Positions 44,883 through 53,317 of a stretch of DNA of 64,000 bases are shown piece by piece (within the stretch, counting starts at the first letter, position 1; every line of letters begins with the position of its first letter). The notes under the pieces were generated by a model. The model saw only the letters and a list, made by a program, of their open reading frames with translations. It ran no database searches and was not told where the DNA came from. The DNA is from Candidatus Amarolinea dominans. GTDB taxonomy: Bacteria > Chloroflexota > Anaerolineae > SSC4 > Amarolineaceae. The stretch spans positions 248,001 through 312,000 of the forward strand of contig JADJYJ010000031.1 of assembly GCA_016719785.1 (NCBI GenBank), in the 5' to 3' direction. A program made the position numbers and the translations under genes.

Positions 44883-45135
44883 CCGAATTGATCACATTGC
44901 GGCGCACGGTGTCTTGCCGCAGGAATTTGAAGAGGTTTGCTTCAACCGTTCCTTGGTGTTACGGTCGAAGGCGTTCGGAGCCAACCCAGTCTATCATGTG
45001 CTTGGGCAAACAGCAGAAGGACGCTATTTGTTGTGTATTGTGATACTATTCCCTGACGGCAAAGGATTTCCGGTTACTGCGCGACCCATGACGCTCAAGG
45101 AAGAAAGGCGATATCGAGAATGGAAACGACGCTGA
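44854..45135 (+). CDS. brnT: BrnT-like toxin (type II toxin-antitoxin)
   Basis: 93 codons from ATG 44854 (44851 is equivalent). The BrnT features are RIDHIAAHGVLPQEFEEVCF, NPVYHVLGQTAEGRYLLCIV and the end PVTARPMTLKEERRYREWK. BrnT is a RelE-fold ribonuclease that stops translation. The antitoxin gene overlaps its last 16 bases, the usual toxin-first order of this locus. Confidence 0.82.
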   Translation: MIHEIIWPVDRIDHIAAHGVLPQEFEEVCFNRSLVLRSKAFGANPVYHVLGQTAEGRYLLCIVILFPDGKGFPVTARPMTLKEERRYREWKRR

Positions 45136-45428
45136 ATACCAGGTTCATTCCGCAAATGGACTCGATAGAACAGTTAGCTGAGTTTTGGGATTTTCATGAT
45201 GTAACTGACTTCGAAGATGGTTTGGAAGAGGTTACGGAATTGGTGTTCGAGCGACTCGATAAGAAAACCGTCAGGATAGATCTGCCAGAAAAGGAGTTCG
45301 AGGTGCTCGAACAGATTGCCGGGGAACGCAAGATGGACACGATCACCCTGGTTCGAGAATGGGTCTTGGAAAAGCTCTATTACACAGAGTTGATGCGCAG
45401 AGCCGTCAGGGAGTTCCACGCGTCATAG
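45120..45428 (+). CDS. BrnA/CopG-type antitoxin
   Basis: 102 codons; a start at 45156 is an alternative. The CopG_antitoxin segment SIEQLAEFWDFHDVTDFEDGL is followed by a ribbon-helix-helix-like stretch VRIDLPEKEFEVLEQIAGER and TLVREWVLEKLYYTELM. It should bind and neutralise BrnT and repress the operon. The terminator at 45466 follows. Confidence 0.82.
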   Translation: METTLNTRFIPQMDSIEQLAEFWDFHDVTDFEDGLEEVTELVFERLDKKTVRIDLPEKEFEVLEQIAGERKMDTITLVREWVLEKLYYTELMRRAVREFHAS

Positions 45429-45465
45429 GGAGATGACTGTCGCGGCTTCGCAAGGTAATTGAACA

Positions 45466-45509
45466 AAGACAGGACCGGGTTTCGCTCAGAAGCCCGGTCT
45501 TGTTTTTCT
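45466..45509. terminator. Bidirectional terminator after brnTA
   Basis: A stem of GACCGGG/CCCGGTC type with a loop around tttcgctcagaa, followed by TGTTTTT. It lies between the plus-strand toxin locus and the convergent minus-strand gene ending at 45538. Confidence 0.8.
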
Positions 45510-45537
45510 GCAACCGCCTGCCGGACTCGAACCCGAC

Positions 45538-46824
45538 TCAGGCGGGCAGGGCTTCGAGCAGCATCTCGCCCTGCTCAGGCGTGATCTTGCCCTGCTCGAT
45601 CATCTGCAGCACCAGCAGCCGCTCCTGGCTGAGATGACCATTGCCCGACCGGTCGGCCTGCGCCGCGGGCGTGATCGGCGCTGACGGCGGTATCGGCGGC
45701 GTTGGCGGAACCGGCGGATGCATGGTCACGTGAACCCCCGGCCGGTAGGCCTGGCGGCGTTCCGCCTGGCGGGCCATGCGCTCAGCCTGCTGCTGCGCAC
45801 GTTCGGCCGCACGCACATTGCGCTTGAGACCGCTCCAATCAATGTCGGTCATGGCGTCCTTGATCTGACGGCCAATGCCTGCGAAATCGGCCGCGGCCAG
45901 GCTGCTGCGCACCTGCTCGGCGATGGTCGCGCCCAGGTTGCTCAGTTGTGCGCCGAGGTGATTCAGGTTCTCGGTCAATTCATCGGCGTCGAAGTCATAG
46001 CTGGCCGCGGTCACACGATCGCCGGCCGCGACCAGCACTTCGGCGCCGCCCTCCTGCGCCGGGTTAGGCGCCTGGCTGCGGATCTCCTCCCAGGCCGGCA
46101 GGGCCACCCAGCCGCCGTGACCTTCCAGCCGGTGCAGCGCCAGCGGGCCGTTCAACACCAGGGCCAGGCTGTCCCAGGCGCGCACGTGAATCTGCTGACC
46201 GGATGTCGCCCGCCCACGAATGACCGCGTCGCTGCCAACCGTGTTCACGTGCAGGTTGCCGCCCACGTTGGTGGCCGCAAAGTCTTTCTTGATGCTGTCA
46301 ATCTCAACGTTGCCTTGAATGTTGGTCAGCGCCACATCGCCGCCCACAGTCTCGACCTTGACGCTGCCGGCCTGGCTGATGGAGAGGTCGTCGCCTACTG
46401 AACCGAGGATTACTTCCTGTACCCCGCGCAGACTGGCGTCGCCATCCACAGAGGTCACCTGCAAGCGCTGTACTTCCTGGGCGGACAGATCGCCCTGCAT
46501 GCGCCCAATCGTCACCGGGCCGCAATGCTTGATGCTGACATCATCGGGCGCTGCCTCCACCCGCACCTGGCCTTGCAAACTGCGCAGACTCAGGTCATCA
46601 CCCAGCCGGGCAATCAACAGGTCGAGGTGCGCGGGCGCCTCGACCTCAGCATCTTCAGCCAGGCGCAGCACGACCCCGGCGTCGGTGGTCTCCAGGATCG
46701 GCTTCTCATCGCACGCCACACTGAGGTTGCGCCGCTCACTGCCGCGCACCGCCAACTCATCGTTGGCATAGATCGTCAACTGACTAATTCCCTCTGGCAG
46801 GGAAAACTCGAAACGGTCTGACAT
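45538..46824 (-). CDS. Adhesin-like beta-repeat protein with a YvlB/LiaX-type C-terminal domain
   Basis: 428 codons from ATG at 46824, eight bases after AAGGAG; a GTG three codons upstream is less likely. Residues about 60-240 are a beta-helix or DUF4097-like repeat (DLSLRSLQGQ, DLSAQEVQRLQVTSV, DGDASLRGVQEV, DDLSISQAGSVKVETVGGDV). A helical linker and a Pro-rich stretch follow, and a SHOCT-like YvlB N-terminal-type motif ends the protein (ERLLVLQMIEQGKITPEQGEMLLEAL). In Firmicutes such proteins belong to envelope-stress systems. It follows the DUF2089 gene, a pairing seen there too. Confidence 0.72.
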   Translation of the reverse strand: MSDRFEFSLPEGISQLTIYANDELAVRGSERRNLSVACDEKPILETTDAGVVLRLAEDAEVEAPAHLDLLIARLGDDLSLRSLQGQVRVEAAPDDVSIKHCGPVTIGRMQGDLSAQEVQRLQVTSVDGDASLRGVQEVILGSVGDDLSISQAGSVKVETVGGDVALTNIQGNVEIDSIKKDFAATNVGGNLHVNTVGSDAVIRGRATSGQQIHVRAWDSLALVLNGPLALHRLEGHGGWVALPAWEEIRSQAPNPAQEGGAEVLVAAGDRVTAASYDFDADELTENLNHLGAQLSNLGATIAEQVRSSLAAADFAGIGRQIKDAMTDIDWSGLKRNVRAAERAQQQAERMARQAERRQAYRPGVHVTMHPPVPPTPPIPPSAPITPAAQADRSGNGHLSQERLLVLQMIEQGKITPEQGEMLLEALPA

Positions 46825-46867
46825 TTCATTCACTCCTTATGACTGCTCTGCTTGTTCCTGACAGGTT

Positions 46868-47236
46868 CTATCCACGATTGATCTGCTGCAGGGCCTCTTC
46901 GGCGCTCAACTCGCCTGCCGCCAGCTTGCGCAGAACCTCTTGCCGTTCGCTGCTCTGCGCAGCCCGCGGCGCCGGTTTCACCCCCAACGCCGTCACAATG
47001 TCCAACAACTGGGCACGCGCCGCCGGGTAGGTGAGCTTCAGCTCCTCCGCCACCCAGGTGATCTTGCCCTCGTTGCGCAGGAACACCTCCACGAAATGGA
47101 CCTGCTCGCTGCTCAACTTCTCCAGCCCGCTGCGCTCGAAACGCCCCTCCACGGCCGTCCCACACGTGGGACAACTCAGCCGCGTCGTCTGCATATCCGC
47201 CGCGCACACCGGGCAGGCATGTGGTGCTCTGTACAT
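46868..47236 (-). CDS. DUF2089 domain protein
   Basis: 122 codons with a strong GGAGGAGAGAGGA site. An N-terminal zinc-ribbon CPVCAADMQTTRLSCPTCGT is followed by a helix-turn-helix-like region (LSSEQVHFVEVFLRNEGK, WVAEELKLTYPAARAQL) and a YvlB-like end LRKLAAGELSAEEALQQI. It is probably a small regulator. The gene is the first of a two-gene operon behind a consensus promoter. Confidence 0.85.
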   Translation of the reverse strand: MYRAPHACPVCAADMQTTRLSCPTCGTAVEGRFERSGLEKLSSEQVHFVEVFLRNEGKITWVAEELKLTYPAARAQLLDIVTALGVKPAPRAAQSSERQEVLRKLAAGELSAEEALQQINRG

Positions 47237-47303
47237 TCCTCTCTCCTCCCGTTACAATCACTCGGTAAAAAACATATGTTTTTCATTTATTAAATCTGAT
47301 TTA

Positions 47304-47332
47304 ATAATACAGCAAACGGATTGATTTGTCAA
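47304..47332 (-). promoter_or_regulatory. Consensus sigma70 promoter for the DUF2089 operon
   Basis: On the minus strand TTGACA (47327-47332), 17 bases, TATTAT (47304-47309). The surrounding 47250-47380 is AT-rich compared with the rest of the window and includes the palindrome AACATATGTT just downstream of the start. Confidence 0.82.
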
Positions 47333-47478
47333 GAATCTGTTTTGTGTTTTTCAATCAGATTCATCAAAACAAAAAACTGATCTTTGTGTCCCTGTGTCCC
47401 CGTGTGAGCCAGCAAAGATTTCCCACACCGGGACACAGGGAACGCAAAGGAGGTAACTGCTGGGTCTGCCTGGAATTC

Positions 47479-47574
47479 AGACAGGATTCACAGGATTGAC
47501 AGGATATTCGAACTCTCGTGCCGATAGTTTTGCACACCACAGAGCAAGAATCCTGTACATCCTGTTCATCCTGT
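47479..47574. repeat. ACAGGAT short tandem repeats in inverted arrangement
   Basis: Three ACAGGAT-type units (47479-47505) are followed about 45 bases later by three reversed ATCCTGT units (47549-47574), so the two sets can pair. The stretch 47333-47703 is otherwise empty of genes and lies between the DUF2089 promoter and the MoeA gene. Confidence 0.7.
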
Positions 47575-47634
47575 CCAAATCGGCCTGCAGGGTGAGCAGT
47601 TACCAGAGAATTCTTCTTGGTGTCTCACCGTCCC

Positions 47635-47664
47635 TTCGCGTTTCTCCCCGGCCTGTGGTACAAT
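47635..47664 (+). promoter_or_regulatory. Probable promoter of the moeA-like gene
   Basis: TTCGCG (47635-47640), 18 bases, TACAAT (47659-47664), about 40 bases before the TTG start. The -35 element is weak. Confidence 0.45.
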
Positions 47665-47703
47665 CAGCCGCATCCGATTTGTTTTGTCCGAAGGAGCTAC
47701 CGC

Positions 47704-49623
47704 TTGTCTCGCAACATCTACCTGGAAGATATCAGCCTGGAAGAAGCCATTGACCGCTGGCAGCGCGCGCTCTGCGCGGCCGGGCTGGATCAACCTCTGC
47801 CCGGTGAATGGGTGGCCCTGCCCCAGGCGCTCGGCCGCGTGACCGCGGAGCCGGTGTGGGCGCTGACCTCCGCGCCGCACTATCACGCCGCGGCCATGGA
47901 TGGCTACGCGGTGCGCGCCGCGGAGACCCTGGGCGCCCTGGAAACCAGCCCCCGGCGTTTGGCGGCGCCGGCCCAGGCCATCTACGTGGACACCGGCAAC
48001 GCCATCCCCGCCGGCTTCGACGCGGTGGTGATGATCGAACAGGTGCATGTCCTGGAAGATGGCGTGTCCATCGCCATCCTGGCGGCCGTGGCCCCCTGGC
48101 AGCATGTGCGCCCCATGGGCGAGGATATGGTGACCGGCGAATTGGTGCTACCCGCCAACCATCGTCTGCGTCCGCAGGACCTGGGCGCCGCGGCCGGCTG
48201 CGGGCATACCCAGGTGTTCGTGCGCCGGCGGCCGCGTGTCGCCATTCAGCCTACCGGCAGCGAGTTGGTGCTGCCGGGCAGCGATTTGAAGCCAGGCGAT
48301 GTGATCGAGTACAACTCGCTGGTGCTGGCCGGCATGGCGACGGAGTGGGGCGCTGAAGTCGTGCGCCTGCCGCCGCTGCCCGATGACGTCGCGCAGATCA
48401 AGGCATCCATCCTGGCCGCGCTGGCCGAGCACGATTTGGTGGTGGTCAATGCCGGTTCCGCGGCCGGTTCGCACGATTTTACCGCGGACATTTTCCGTGA
48501 AATCGGCAGCGTGCAGGTGCATGGCATTGCCATGCGCCCCGGCCACCCGGTGATTTTGGGCGTGGCCCAGGGCAAGGCAGTGGCCGGCATTCCCGGCTAC
48601 CCTGCCAGCGCCATCGTCGCCTTCGACCTGCTGATCAAGCCGCTGCTGGCACGCTGGCAGGGGCAACTGCCACCCCAACGCCCCACCCTGACCGCCAACC
48701 TGACGCGCAAGGTGCTCTCCCCCATGGGCGAAGACGAGTTCATGCGCGTGACCGTGGGCAAGGTCGCTGACCGCTTCGTCGCGACGCCGATGCAGCGCGG
48801 CGCGGGCGTGATCATGTCCCTGGTCAAGGCGGATGGCATCGTGCGGGTGCCGCGCTTCAGCGAAGGCTATCCGCCCGGCGCCGAGGTGACGGTGGAGCTG
48901 CTGCGCCAGCGTAGCGAGATCGAAAACACCATCGTCGCCATCGGCAGCCATGACCTGACCCTCGACGTGCTGGCCGACTACCTGCGTCGCCGTCACCCCC
49001 ATTTGACCCTGTCGTCGTCCAATGTCGGTTCCTACGGCGGGCTGCTGGCGCTGGCGCGTGGCGAAGCCCACCTGGCCGGCTCGCACCTGCTGGACGAGGC
49101 GACCGGCGAGTACAATGTCAGCTACGTGGCCGAGCAGCTGCCTGGCGTGCCGGTGGTGTTGCTCGGCTTTGTGCAGCGCACGCAAGGGCTGATCGTGCCC
49201 GCAGGCAATCCCAAAGGCATTAGGACGTTGCACGACCTGGCGCGGCCCGATGTGGTCTTCATCAATCGTCAGCGCGGCGCGGGCACGCGTGTCCTGCTCG
49301 ATTACCGGCTCAAGCAGGCAGGCATCGCCCCGCGTCAGATTCAAGGCTATGCGCGCCAGGAATTTACACACCTGGCCGTGGCCGCGGCCGTCAAGAGTGG
49401 CGCGGCCGACTGCACCCTGGGCATTCTGGCCGCCGCGCGCGCCCTGGAACTCGATTTCATCCCCCTGGCCGAAGAGCGCTATGATCTGGTGATGACGCAG
49501 GCCACCTACGAGAGCACGCTGCTGCAACCGCTGCTGGCGGTCATCCGCAGCGACGAGCTGGCCGCGGCCGTGATGCGCCTGGGCGGCTACCGCACCCCAG
49601 ACCTGGGGCGGGTTCTGGGATGA
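47704..49623 (+). CDS. moeA: MoeA-like molybdopterin molybdotransferase with C-terminal periplasmic-binding-like domain
   Basis: 639 codons from TTG at 47704, seven bases after AAGGAG; an upstream ATG at 47617 has no site and reads through the promoter. MoeA segments are HYHAAAMDGYAVRA, DTGNAIPAGFDAVVMIE, PTGSELVLPG, NAGSAAGSHDFT, HGIAMRPGHPV and GIPGYPASA. From about residue 410 a second domain (IVAIGSHDLTLDVLADYL, GSHLLDEATGEYN, GLIVPAGNPKGI, INRQRGAGTRVLLDYRL) resembles ModE/PBP-like substrate-binding proteins. The first domain inserts molybdenum into molybdopterin; the second is probably a ligand sensor for molybdate or a cofactor. This architecture is known in several phyla. Confidence 0.9.
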   Translation: MSRNIYLEDISLEEAIDRWQRALCAAGLDQPLPGEWVALPQALGRVTAEPVWALTSAPHYHAAAMDGYAVRAAETLGALETSPRRLAAPAQAIYVDTGNAIPAGFDAVVMIEQVHVLEDGVSIAILAAVAPWQHVRPMGEDMVTGELVLPANHRLRPQDLGAAAGCGHTQVFVRRRPRVAIQPTGSELVLPGSDLKPGDVIEYNSLVLAGMATEWGAEVVRLPPLPDDVAQIKASILAALAEHDLVVVNAGSAAGSHDFTADIFREIGSVQVHGIAMRPGHPVILGVAQGKAVAGIPGYPASAIVAFDLLIKPLLARWQGQLPPQRPTLTANLTRKVLSPMGEDEFMRVTVGKVADRFVATPMQRGAGVIMSLVKADGIVRVPRFSEGYPPGAEVTVELLRQRSEIENTIVAIGSHDLTLDVLADYLRRRHPHLTLSSSNVGSYGGLLALARGEAHLAGSHLLDEATGEYNVSYVAEQLPGVPVVLLGFVQRTQGLIVPAGNPKGIRTLHDLARPDVVFINRQRGAGTRVLLDYRLKQAGIAPRQIQGYARQEFTHLAVAAAVKSGAADCTLGILAAARALELDFIPLAEERYDLVMTQATYESTLLQPLLAVIRSDELAAAVMRLGGYRTPDLGRVLG

Positions 49624-49645
49624 GAGAGAAATCGGAGAAGAACCT

Positions 49646-51346
49646 ATGACACCGAACTTGCTGTCGCGTCGTGATTTTCTCAAGGGGGCCGCGGCCGGCG
49701 CCGTCCTGTTGGGGGGCGCGGATTGGATGTCTGGCCTGGATGAACGCCCGGCGCCGGACAGCCCGTGGGCGGCGTGGGCAGATCAACCGCTTACGCTCAG
49801 TCAGGCGGATGCCGGGCTGGATCCGGCAGTGGCAGCCGTCACGCGGCTCACATTCGGCCCGCGCCCTGCTGACCTGGCCCGCGTGCGCGAGATCGGCGTG
49901 GACGCGTGGATCGAAGAGCAGCTGCACCCCGAAACCATCGCCGATGAGGAGATGGACGCCACCCTGCTCCGCTTTCCGGCGCTGACCATGACGCTGACCG
50001 AGCTGGTGAACACCTACCATCTGCCGGCCGCGGGCGCGGGTGCGTCCAAACCGCCAGAGGACGACCCGCGCGACGACGAGCCGCCGCCGCCCAACACGGG
50101 CAATCCCGCGCCGCCGCGCTTTCCGCAAACGGCCAATCGCGAACTGGTGAGCGCCACCATTCTGCGCGCCGCCTTCAGCCGCCGTCAGTTGTACGAACTG
50201 ATGGTAGACTTCTGGTCGAACCACTTCAACATCTACGTGCTCAAAGAAGCCAATCGGATGTTCAAGATCGTAGACGATCGCGAGGTCATTCGCAAACACG
50301 CCCTGGGCAAGTTCAGCGATCTGCTGCAGGCCAGCGCCAAAAGCCCGGCCATGCTCGTCTACCTGGACAATCTCTCCAACAAGGCCGGCGTGGCGCAGGA
50401 AAACTACGCGCGCGAGCTGTTGGAACTGCACACCCTGGGCGTGACCGGCGGCTACACGCAGACCGACGTGCAGGAGGCGGCGCGGGTGCTGACCGGCTGG
50501 ACCGTGCGCCAGATCAAGCGCGGCGTGCAGGGCGCGGGCGCCAACGTGGGCGAGTTCGTCTTCGATCCAACGACCCACGACAAGGGCGACAAAGTGGTCC
50601 TGGGCCTGAGGATCAAGGGCGGCGGTGTGGAGGAAGGGGAGCGCCTGTTGACGATGCTGGCGCGGCATCCGAGCACCGCCCAGTTCATCGCCAACAAACT
50701 GGTGCGCCGCTTTGTAGCCGATGATCCGCCGCCGGCCCTGGTTGGCCGCGTGGCAGCCACTTTTCTCGAGTCTGGCGGCGACATCCGCCAGGTGCTGGCT
50801 ACGCTGCTGCGCTCGGCCGAGTTCAAAGCGGCCGGCGGACGCAAGATCAAACGGCCCCTGGAATATGCGACCTCCGTGGTGCGGGCGCTGGATATTCCGC
50901 CGTTCGGACCGGCGCCCAAAGCGCGCACGCTGTCATCCGCTGACGCGGTTGGCCCGCTACCCGCCAGTTTCAGCCAGCTTCTGTTCAACGCCCTGCTTGA
51001 CATGGGGCAGGTCCCCTTCTACTGGCCGACGCCGGATGGCTACCCGGACCAGGGCGCGGCCTGGATCAACACCGCCAACTTGCTGGCGCGCTGGAACCTG
51101 GCCCTGACGCTGACCTCAGGCAAGGGATCGGGCGCCTTGTTCAAGCCGGGCGCCCATGCCGGCAGCGCGGCGCTGAAAACCGCGCCAGAAGCCGTGGATT
51201 ACTGGATCGAGCGCTTGCTGCATCGGCCGCTGCCCGCAGCCGCCCGCCAGCACTTGCTCGATCATGTGGGTAACGATGTCTCTGCCGCCGGCCAGCGCCA
51301 ACTAATCGCCATGATTCTGGCGTCGCCTGCATTTCAGATGCGCTGA
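49646..51346 (+). CDS. DUF1800 family secreted protein
   Basis: 566 codons. A Tat-type signal (SRRDFLKGAAAGAVLLGG) heads it. Family features are VTRLTFGPRPADLARVREIG, WIEEQLHPETI, LMVDFWSNHFNIY, NYARELLELHTLGVTGGYTQ and WTVRQIK. DUF1800 proteins are exported and usually encoded beside a DUF1501 protein, as here (next gene starts at 51361). Their role is not established; involvement in surface polysaccharide or sulfatase-related chemistry is suggested for relatives. Confidence 0.92.
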   Translation: MTPNLLSRRDFLKGAAAGAVLLGGADWMSGLDERPAPDSPWAAWADQPLTLSQADAGLDPAVAAVTRLTFGPRPADLARVREIGVDAWIEEQLHPETIADEEMDATLLRFPALTMTLTELVNTYHLPAAGAGASKPPEDDPRDDEPPPPNTGNPAPPRFPQTANRELVSATILRAAFSRRQLYELMVDFWSNHFNIYVLKEANRMFKIVDDREVIRKHALGKFSDLLQASAKSPAMLVYLDNLSNKAGVAQENYARELLELHTLGVTGGYTQTDVQEAARVLTGWTVRQIKRGVQGAGANVGEFVFDPTTHDKGDKVVLGLRIKGGGVEEGERLLTMLARHPSTAQFIANKLVRRFVADDPPPALVGRVAATFLESGGDIRQVLATLLRSAEFKAAGGRKIKRPLEYATSVVRALDIPPFGPAPKARTLSSADAVGPLPASFSQLLFNALLDMGQVPFYWPTPDGYPDQGAAWINTANLLARWNLALTLTSGKGSGALFKPGAHAGSAALKTAPEAVDYWIERLLHRPLPAAARQHLLDHVGNDVSAAGQRQLIAMILASPAFQMR

Positions 51347-51360
51347 TGAGAGGTGATGTG

Positions 51361-52617
51361 ATGCTGCTTGATCAATTGACCCGGCGTGAGGCCCTGCAAA
51401 AAACGGGTATCCTGAGCCTGAGCGCCCTGACCTGGCCGGCGTGGATGCCGCGCGTGGCGCTGCGCAGCCCTGCGGCCGCATCCACAGGCGATGTCCTCGT
51501 CGTCGTCTTCATGCGCGGCGGCCTGGATGGCCTGAACGTCCTGGTGCCCTATGGCGCCCCAGAATACTACACCCAACGGGAGTCCATCGCGATTTCTGAG
51601 CCAAAAGCAGGCCAGGACAAGAGCGCGCTGGACCTGGACGGCTTCTTTGGCCTGAACCCAACGTGCAAGGCGCTGCACGATCTCTACACGCACAAGGTCC
51701 TGGCAGCCGTACACGCCGTCGGCTCACCCGATCCCACCCATTCCCACTTCGAGGCCATGGACTACATGGAACGCGGCACCCCCGGCGAGAAAGCCATTCC
51801 CACCGGTTGGATTGGCCGTCATCTGCAGGTCAAAGCGGCCGACAAGCAGTCGCCCTTCCGCGCCGTCGGTTTTGGCGCCCTGCTGCAGCCCAGCCTGCGC
51901 GGCCCCATTCCGGCCGTGGCCCTGCAATCCATCGCCGATTTTCACCTGCGCAGCCGGCGCCAGGAGCTGGATAAAATTCAGGCAACCATCGCCGCGCTGT
52001 ACGCAGGGGATGATCTGATGGCCAGCCAGGGGCAGCAGACCCTCAGCGCGGTGCAGCAGTTGACCCAGATTGCCGACAGCACCTATGAGCCGGCACCCGG
52101 GGCGAAGTATCCGCAGAGTTCGCTGGGGCGTTCACTGAAAGCCACCGCCCAACTCATCAAAGCTGACATTGGGCTTGAGGTGGCCTGTGCAGATATTGGC
52201 GGCTTCGACACGCACGCCGATCAGGGCGGGGCTGACGGCCATTTTTCCTTCCTGTTGGGCCATTTTGCCGATGCGCTGCATGCGTTCTACACCGATCTGC
52301 AAGACCGGATGGGGCACATCACCCTGGTAACGATGACCGAATTTGGGCGTCGCCTGCGCGAGAACTCATCCGCTGGCACCGATCATGGGCATGGCAGTAT
52401 CATGTTTGTGTTGGGCGGCAATGTCAACGGCGGCAAGGTGTACACACGCTGGCCCGGCCTGAGTCAAGATGAGTTGTACGGCCCGGGTGATTTGGCCGTT
52501 ACCACCGATTTTCGCGATGTCATCGGCGAAATTGTGCAGAAACGTCTGGGAAATTCCAACCTGGCGGCTGTTTTTCCGCACTACAGCGATTTTCACATGC
52601 ACGGTCTGCTGCGGTAA
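51361..52617 (+). CDS. DUF1501 family secreted protein
   Basis: 418 codons from ATG at 51361, seven bases after AGAGG; an ATG at 51346 overlapping the previous stop is an alternative. A Tat-like signal (TRREALQKTGILSLSALTWPAW) is followed by FMRGGLDGLNVLVPYG, GSPDPTHSHFEAMDYME, ADIGGFDTHADQGG and TEFGRRLRENSSAGTDHGHG. The fold is related to alkaline-phosphatase/sulfatase-type enzymes. It pairs with the DUF1800 gene just upstream. Confidence 0.9.
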   Translation: MLLDQLTRREALQKTGILSLSALTWPAWMPRVALRSPAAASTGDVLVVVFMRGGLDGLNVLVPYGAPEYYTQRESIAISEPKAGQDKSALDLDGFFGLNPTCKALHDLYTHKVLAAVHAVGSPDPTHSHFEAMDYMERGTPGEKAIPTGWIGRHLQVKAADKQSPFRAVGFGALLQPSLRGPIPAVALQSIADFHLRSRRQELDKIQATIAALYAGDDLMASQGQQTLSAVQQLTQIADSTYEPAPGAKYPQSSLGRSLKATAQLIKADIGLEVACADIGGFDTHADQGGADGHFSFLLGHFADALHAFYTDLQDRMGHITLVTMTEFGRRLRENSSAGTDHGHGSIMFVLGGNVNGGKVYTRWPGLSQDELYGPGDLAVTTDFRDVIGEIVQKRLGNSNLAAVFPHYSDFHMHGLLR

Positions 52618-52704
52618 AAGGCAGCGCGGCCTGAGCTGCCCGGAGCGTAAAGTCGCCTGTCCAGAATCGTCACGTTATCGTCACGTAGCGACAACGAGCG
52701 ATTC

Positions 52705-52733
52705 TTGCGTTTAGGCGGGTTTTGCGCTATGAT
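52705..52733 (+). promoter_or_regulatory. Promoter of the LysM gene
   Basis: TTGCGT (52705-52710), 17 bases, TATGAT (52728-52733), with the start codon about 95 bases downstream. An imperfect hairpin (AGAATCG...CGATTCT) lies just upstream and may end the previous transcript. Confidence 0.65.
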
Positions 52734-52829
52734 TTCGTTGATTGTACGTGTTGCTCAGAATTGGATCGCTGGAAATTTCATTCCTTTAGTAAGACCCGCC
52801 TGCTTTTGGTGTGAATGAGGAGGAATGCC

Positions 52830-53189
52830 GTGAAGCCCACCCGAAATCATCTTGTATCCTTGTTGATCGCCGTCATGATCGTCGGTGTGCAATTCGCCTG
52901 GCATACCACGGAAGCGCAAGCCAGCTCTGCCTCCGCTGGAACTGGCCCCACTACCTACTTTGTCAAGAAGGGCGATACTCTGACGAGCATCGCGAAGCGT
53001 TATGGCGTCACCATCCAGGCCATTGCGAAGTTGAATGGCATCAAGAGCACCAGCAAGATCCTTGTTGGGCAAAAGCTGCGCATTCCGAGCAAGACACCCG
53101 TAGCCACCCCGATGCCACTTGCCACCTCTGTCCCGGCGGCAACACGAGAGCTACCCTCCGTCTTGCCAACCGGGCGCCCCAACAATTGA
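52830..53189 (+). CDS. Secreted LysM domain protein
   Basis: 119 codons from GTG at 52830, six bases after GAGGAGG; an in-frame ATG five codons upstream overlaps that site. A signal peptide (HLVSLLIAVMIVGVQFAW, cleavage near AQASS) is followed by one LysM domain (TYFVKKGDTLTSIAKRYGV and ILVGQKLRIPS) and a Thr/Pro/Ala-rich tail. It should bind peptidoglycan or another GlcNAc polymer at the surface. Confidence 0.9.
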   Translation: MKPTRNHLVSLLIAVMIVGVQFAWHTTEAQASSASAGTGPTTYFVKKGDTLTSIAKRYGVTIQAIAKLNGIKSTSKILVGQKLRIPSKTPVATPMPLATSVPAATRELPSVLPTGRPNN

Positions 53190-53216
53190 TTGATCCATAG
53201 ACAGCGCTGTGATTGC

Positions 53217-53249
53217 AAAGACCGCTCCATGCGTCGGAGCGGTCTTTTT
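53217..53249. terminator. Terminator after the LysM gene
   Basis: A 12-base stem AAAGACCGCTCC with GGAGCGGTCTTT (loop atgcgtc) and a T-run. It also faces the convergent minus-strand gene ending at 53318. Confidence 0.88.
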
Positions 53250-53317
53250 CGTCTGCGTCAACGGCCACGGGGCAGAGGGTCTGTTGTTTGAGCCATGGTT
53301 TCTGCATAAGTATTACC

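Noticed and set aside
45510..45550. Possible tRNA 3' half (GGTTCGAGTCC-like T-arm) on the minus strand
   Set aside because: No acceptor, D-arm or anticodon arm can be built; the sequence overlaps the end of the gene stopping at 45538 and is explained by a local hairpin.
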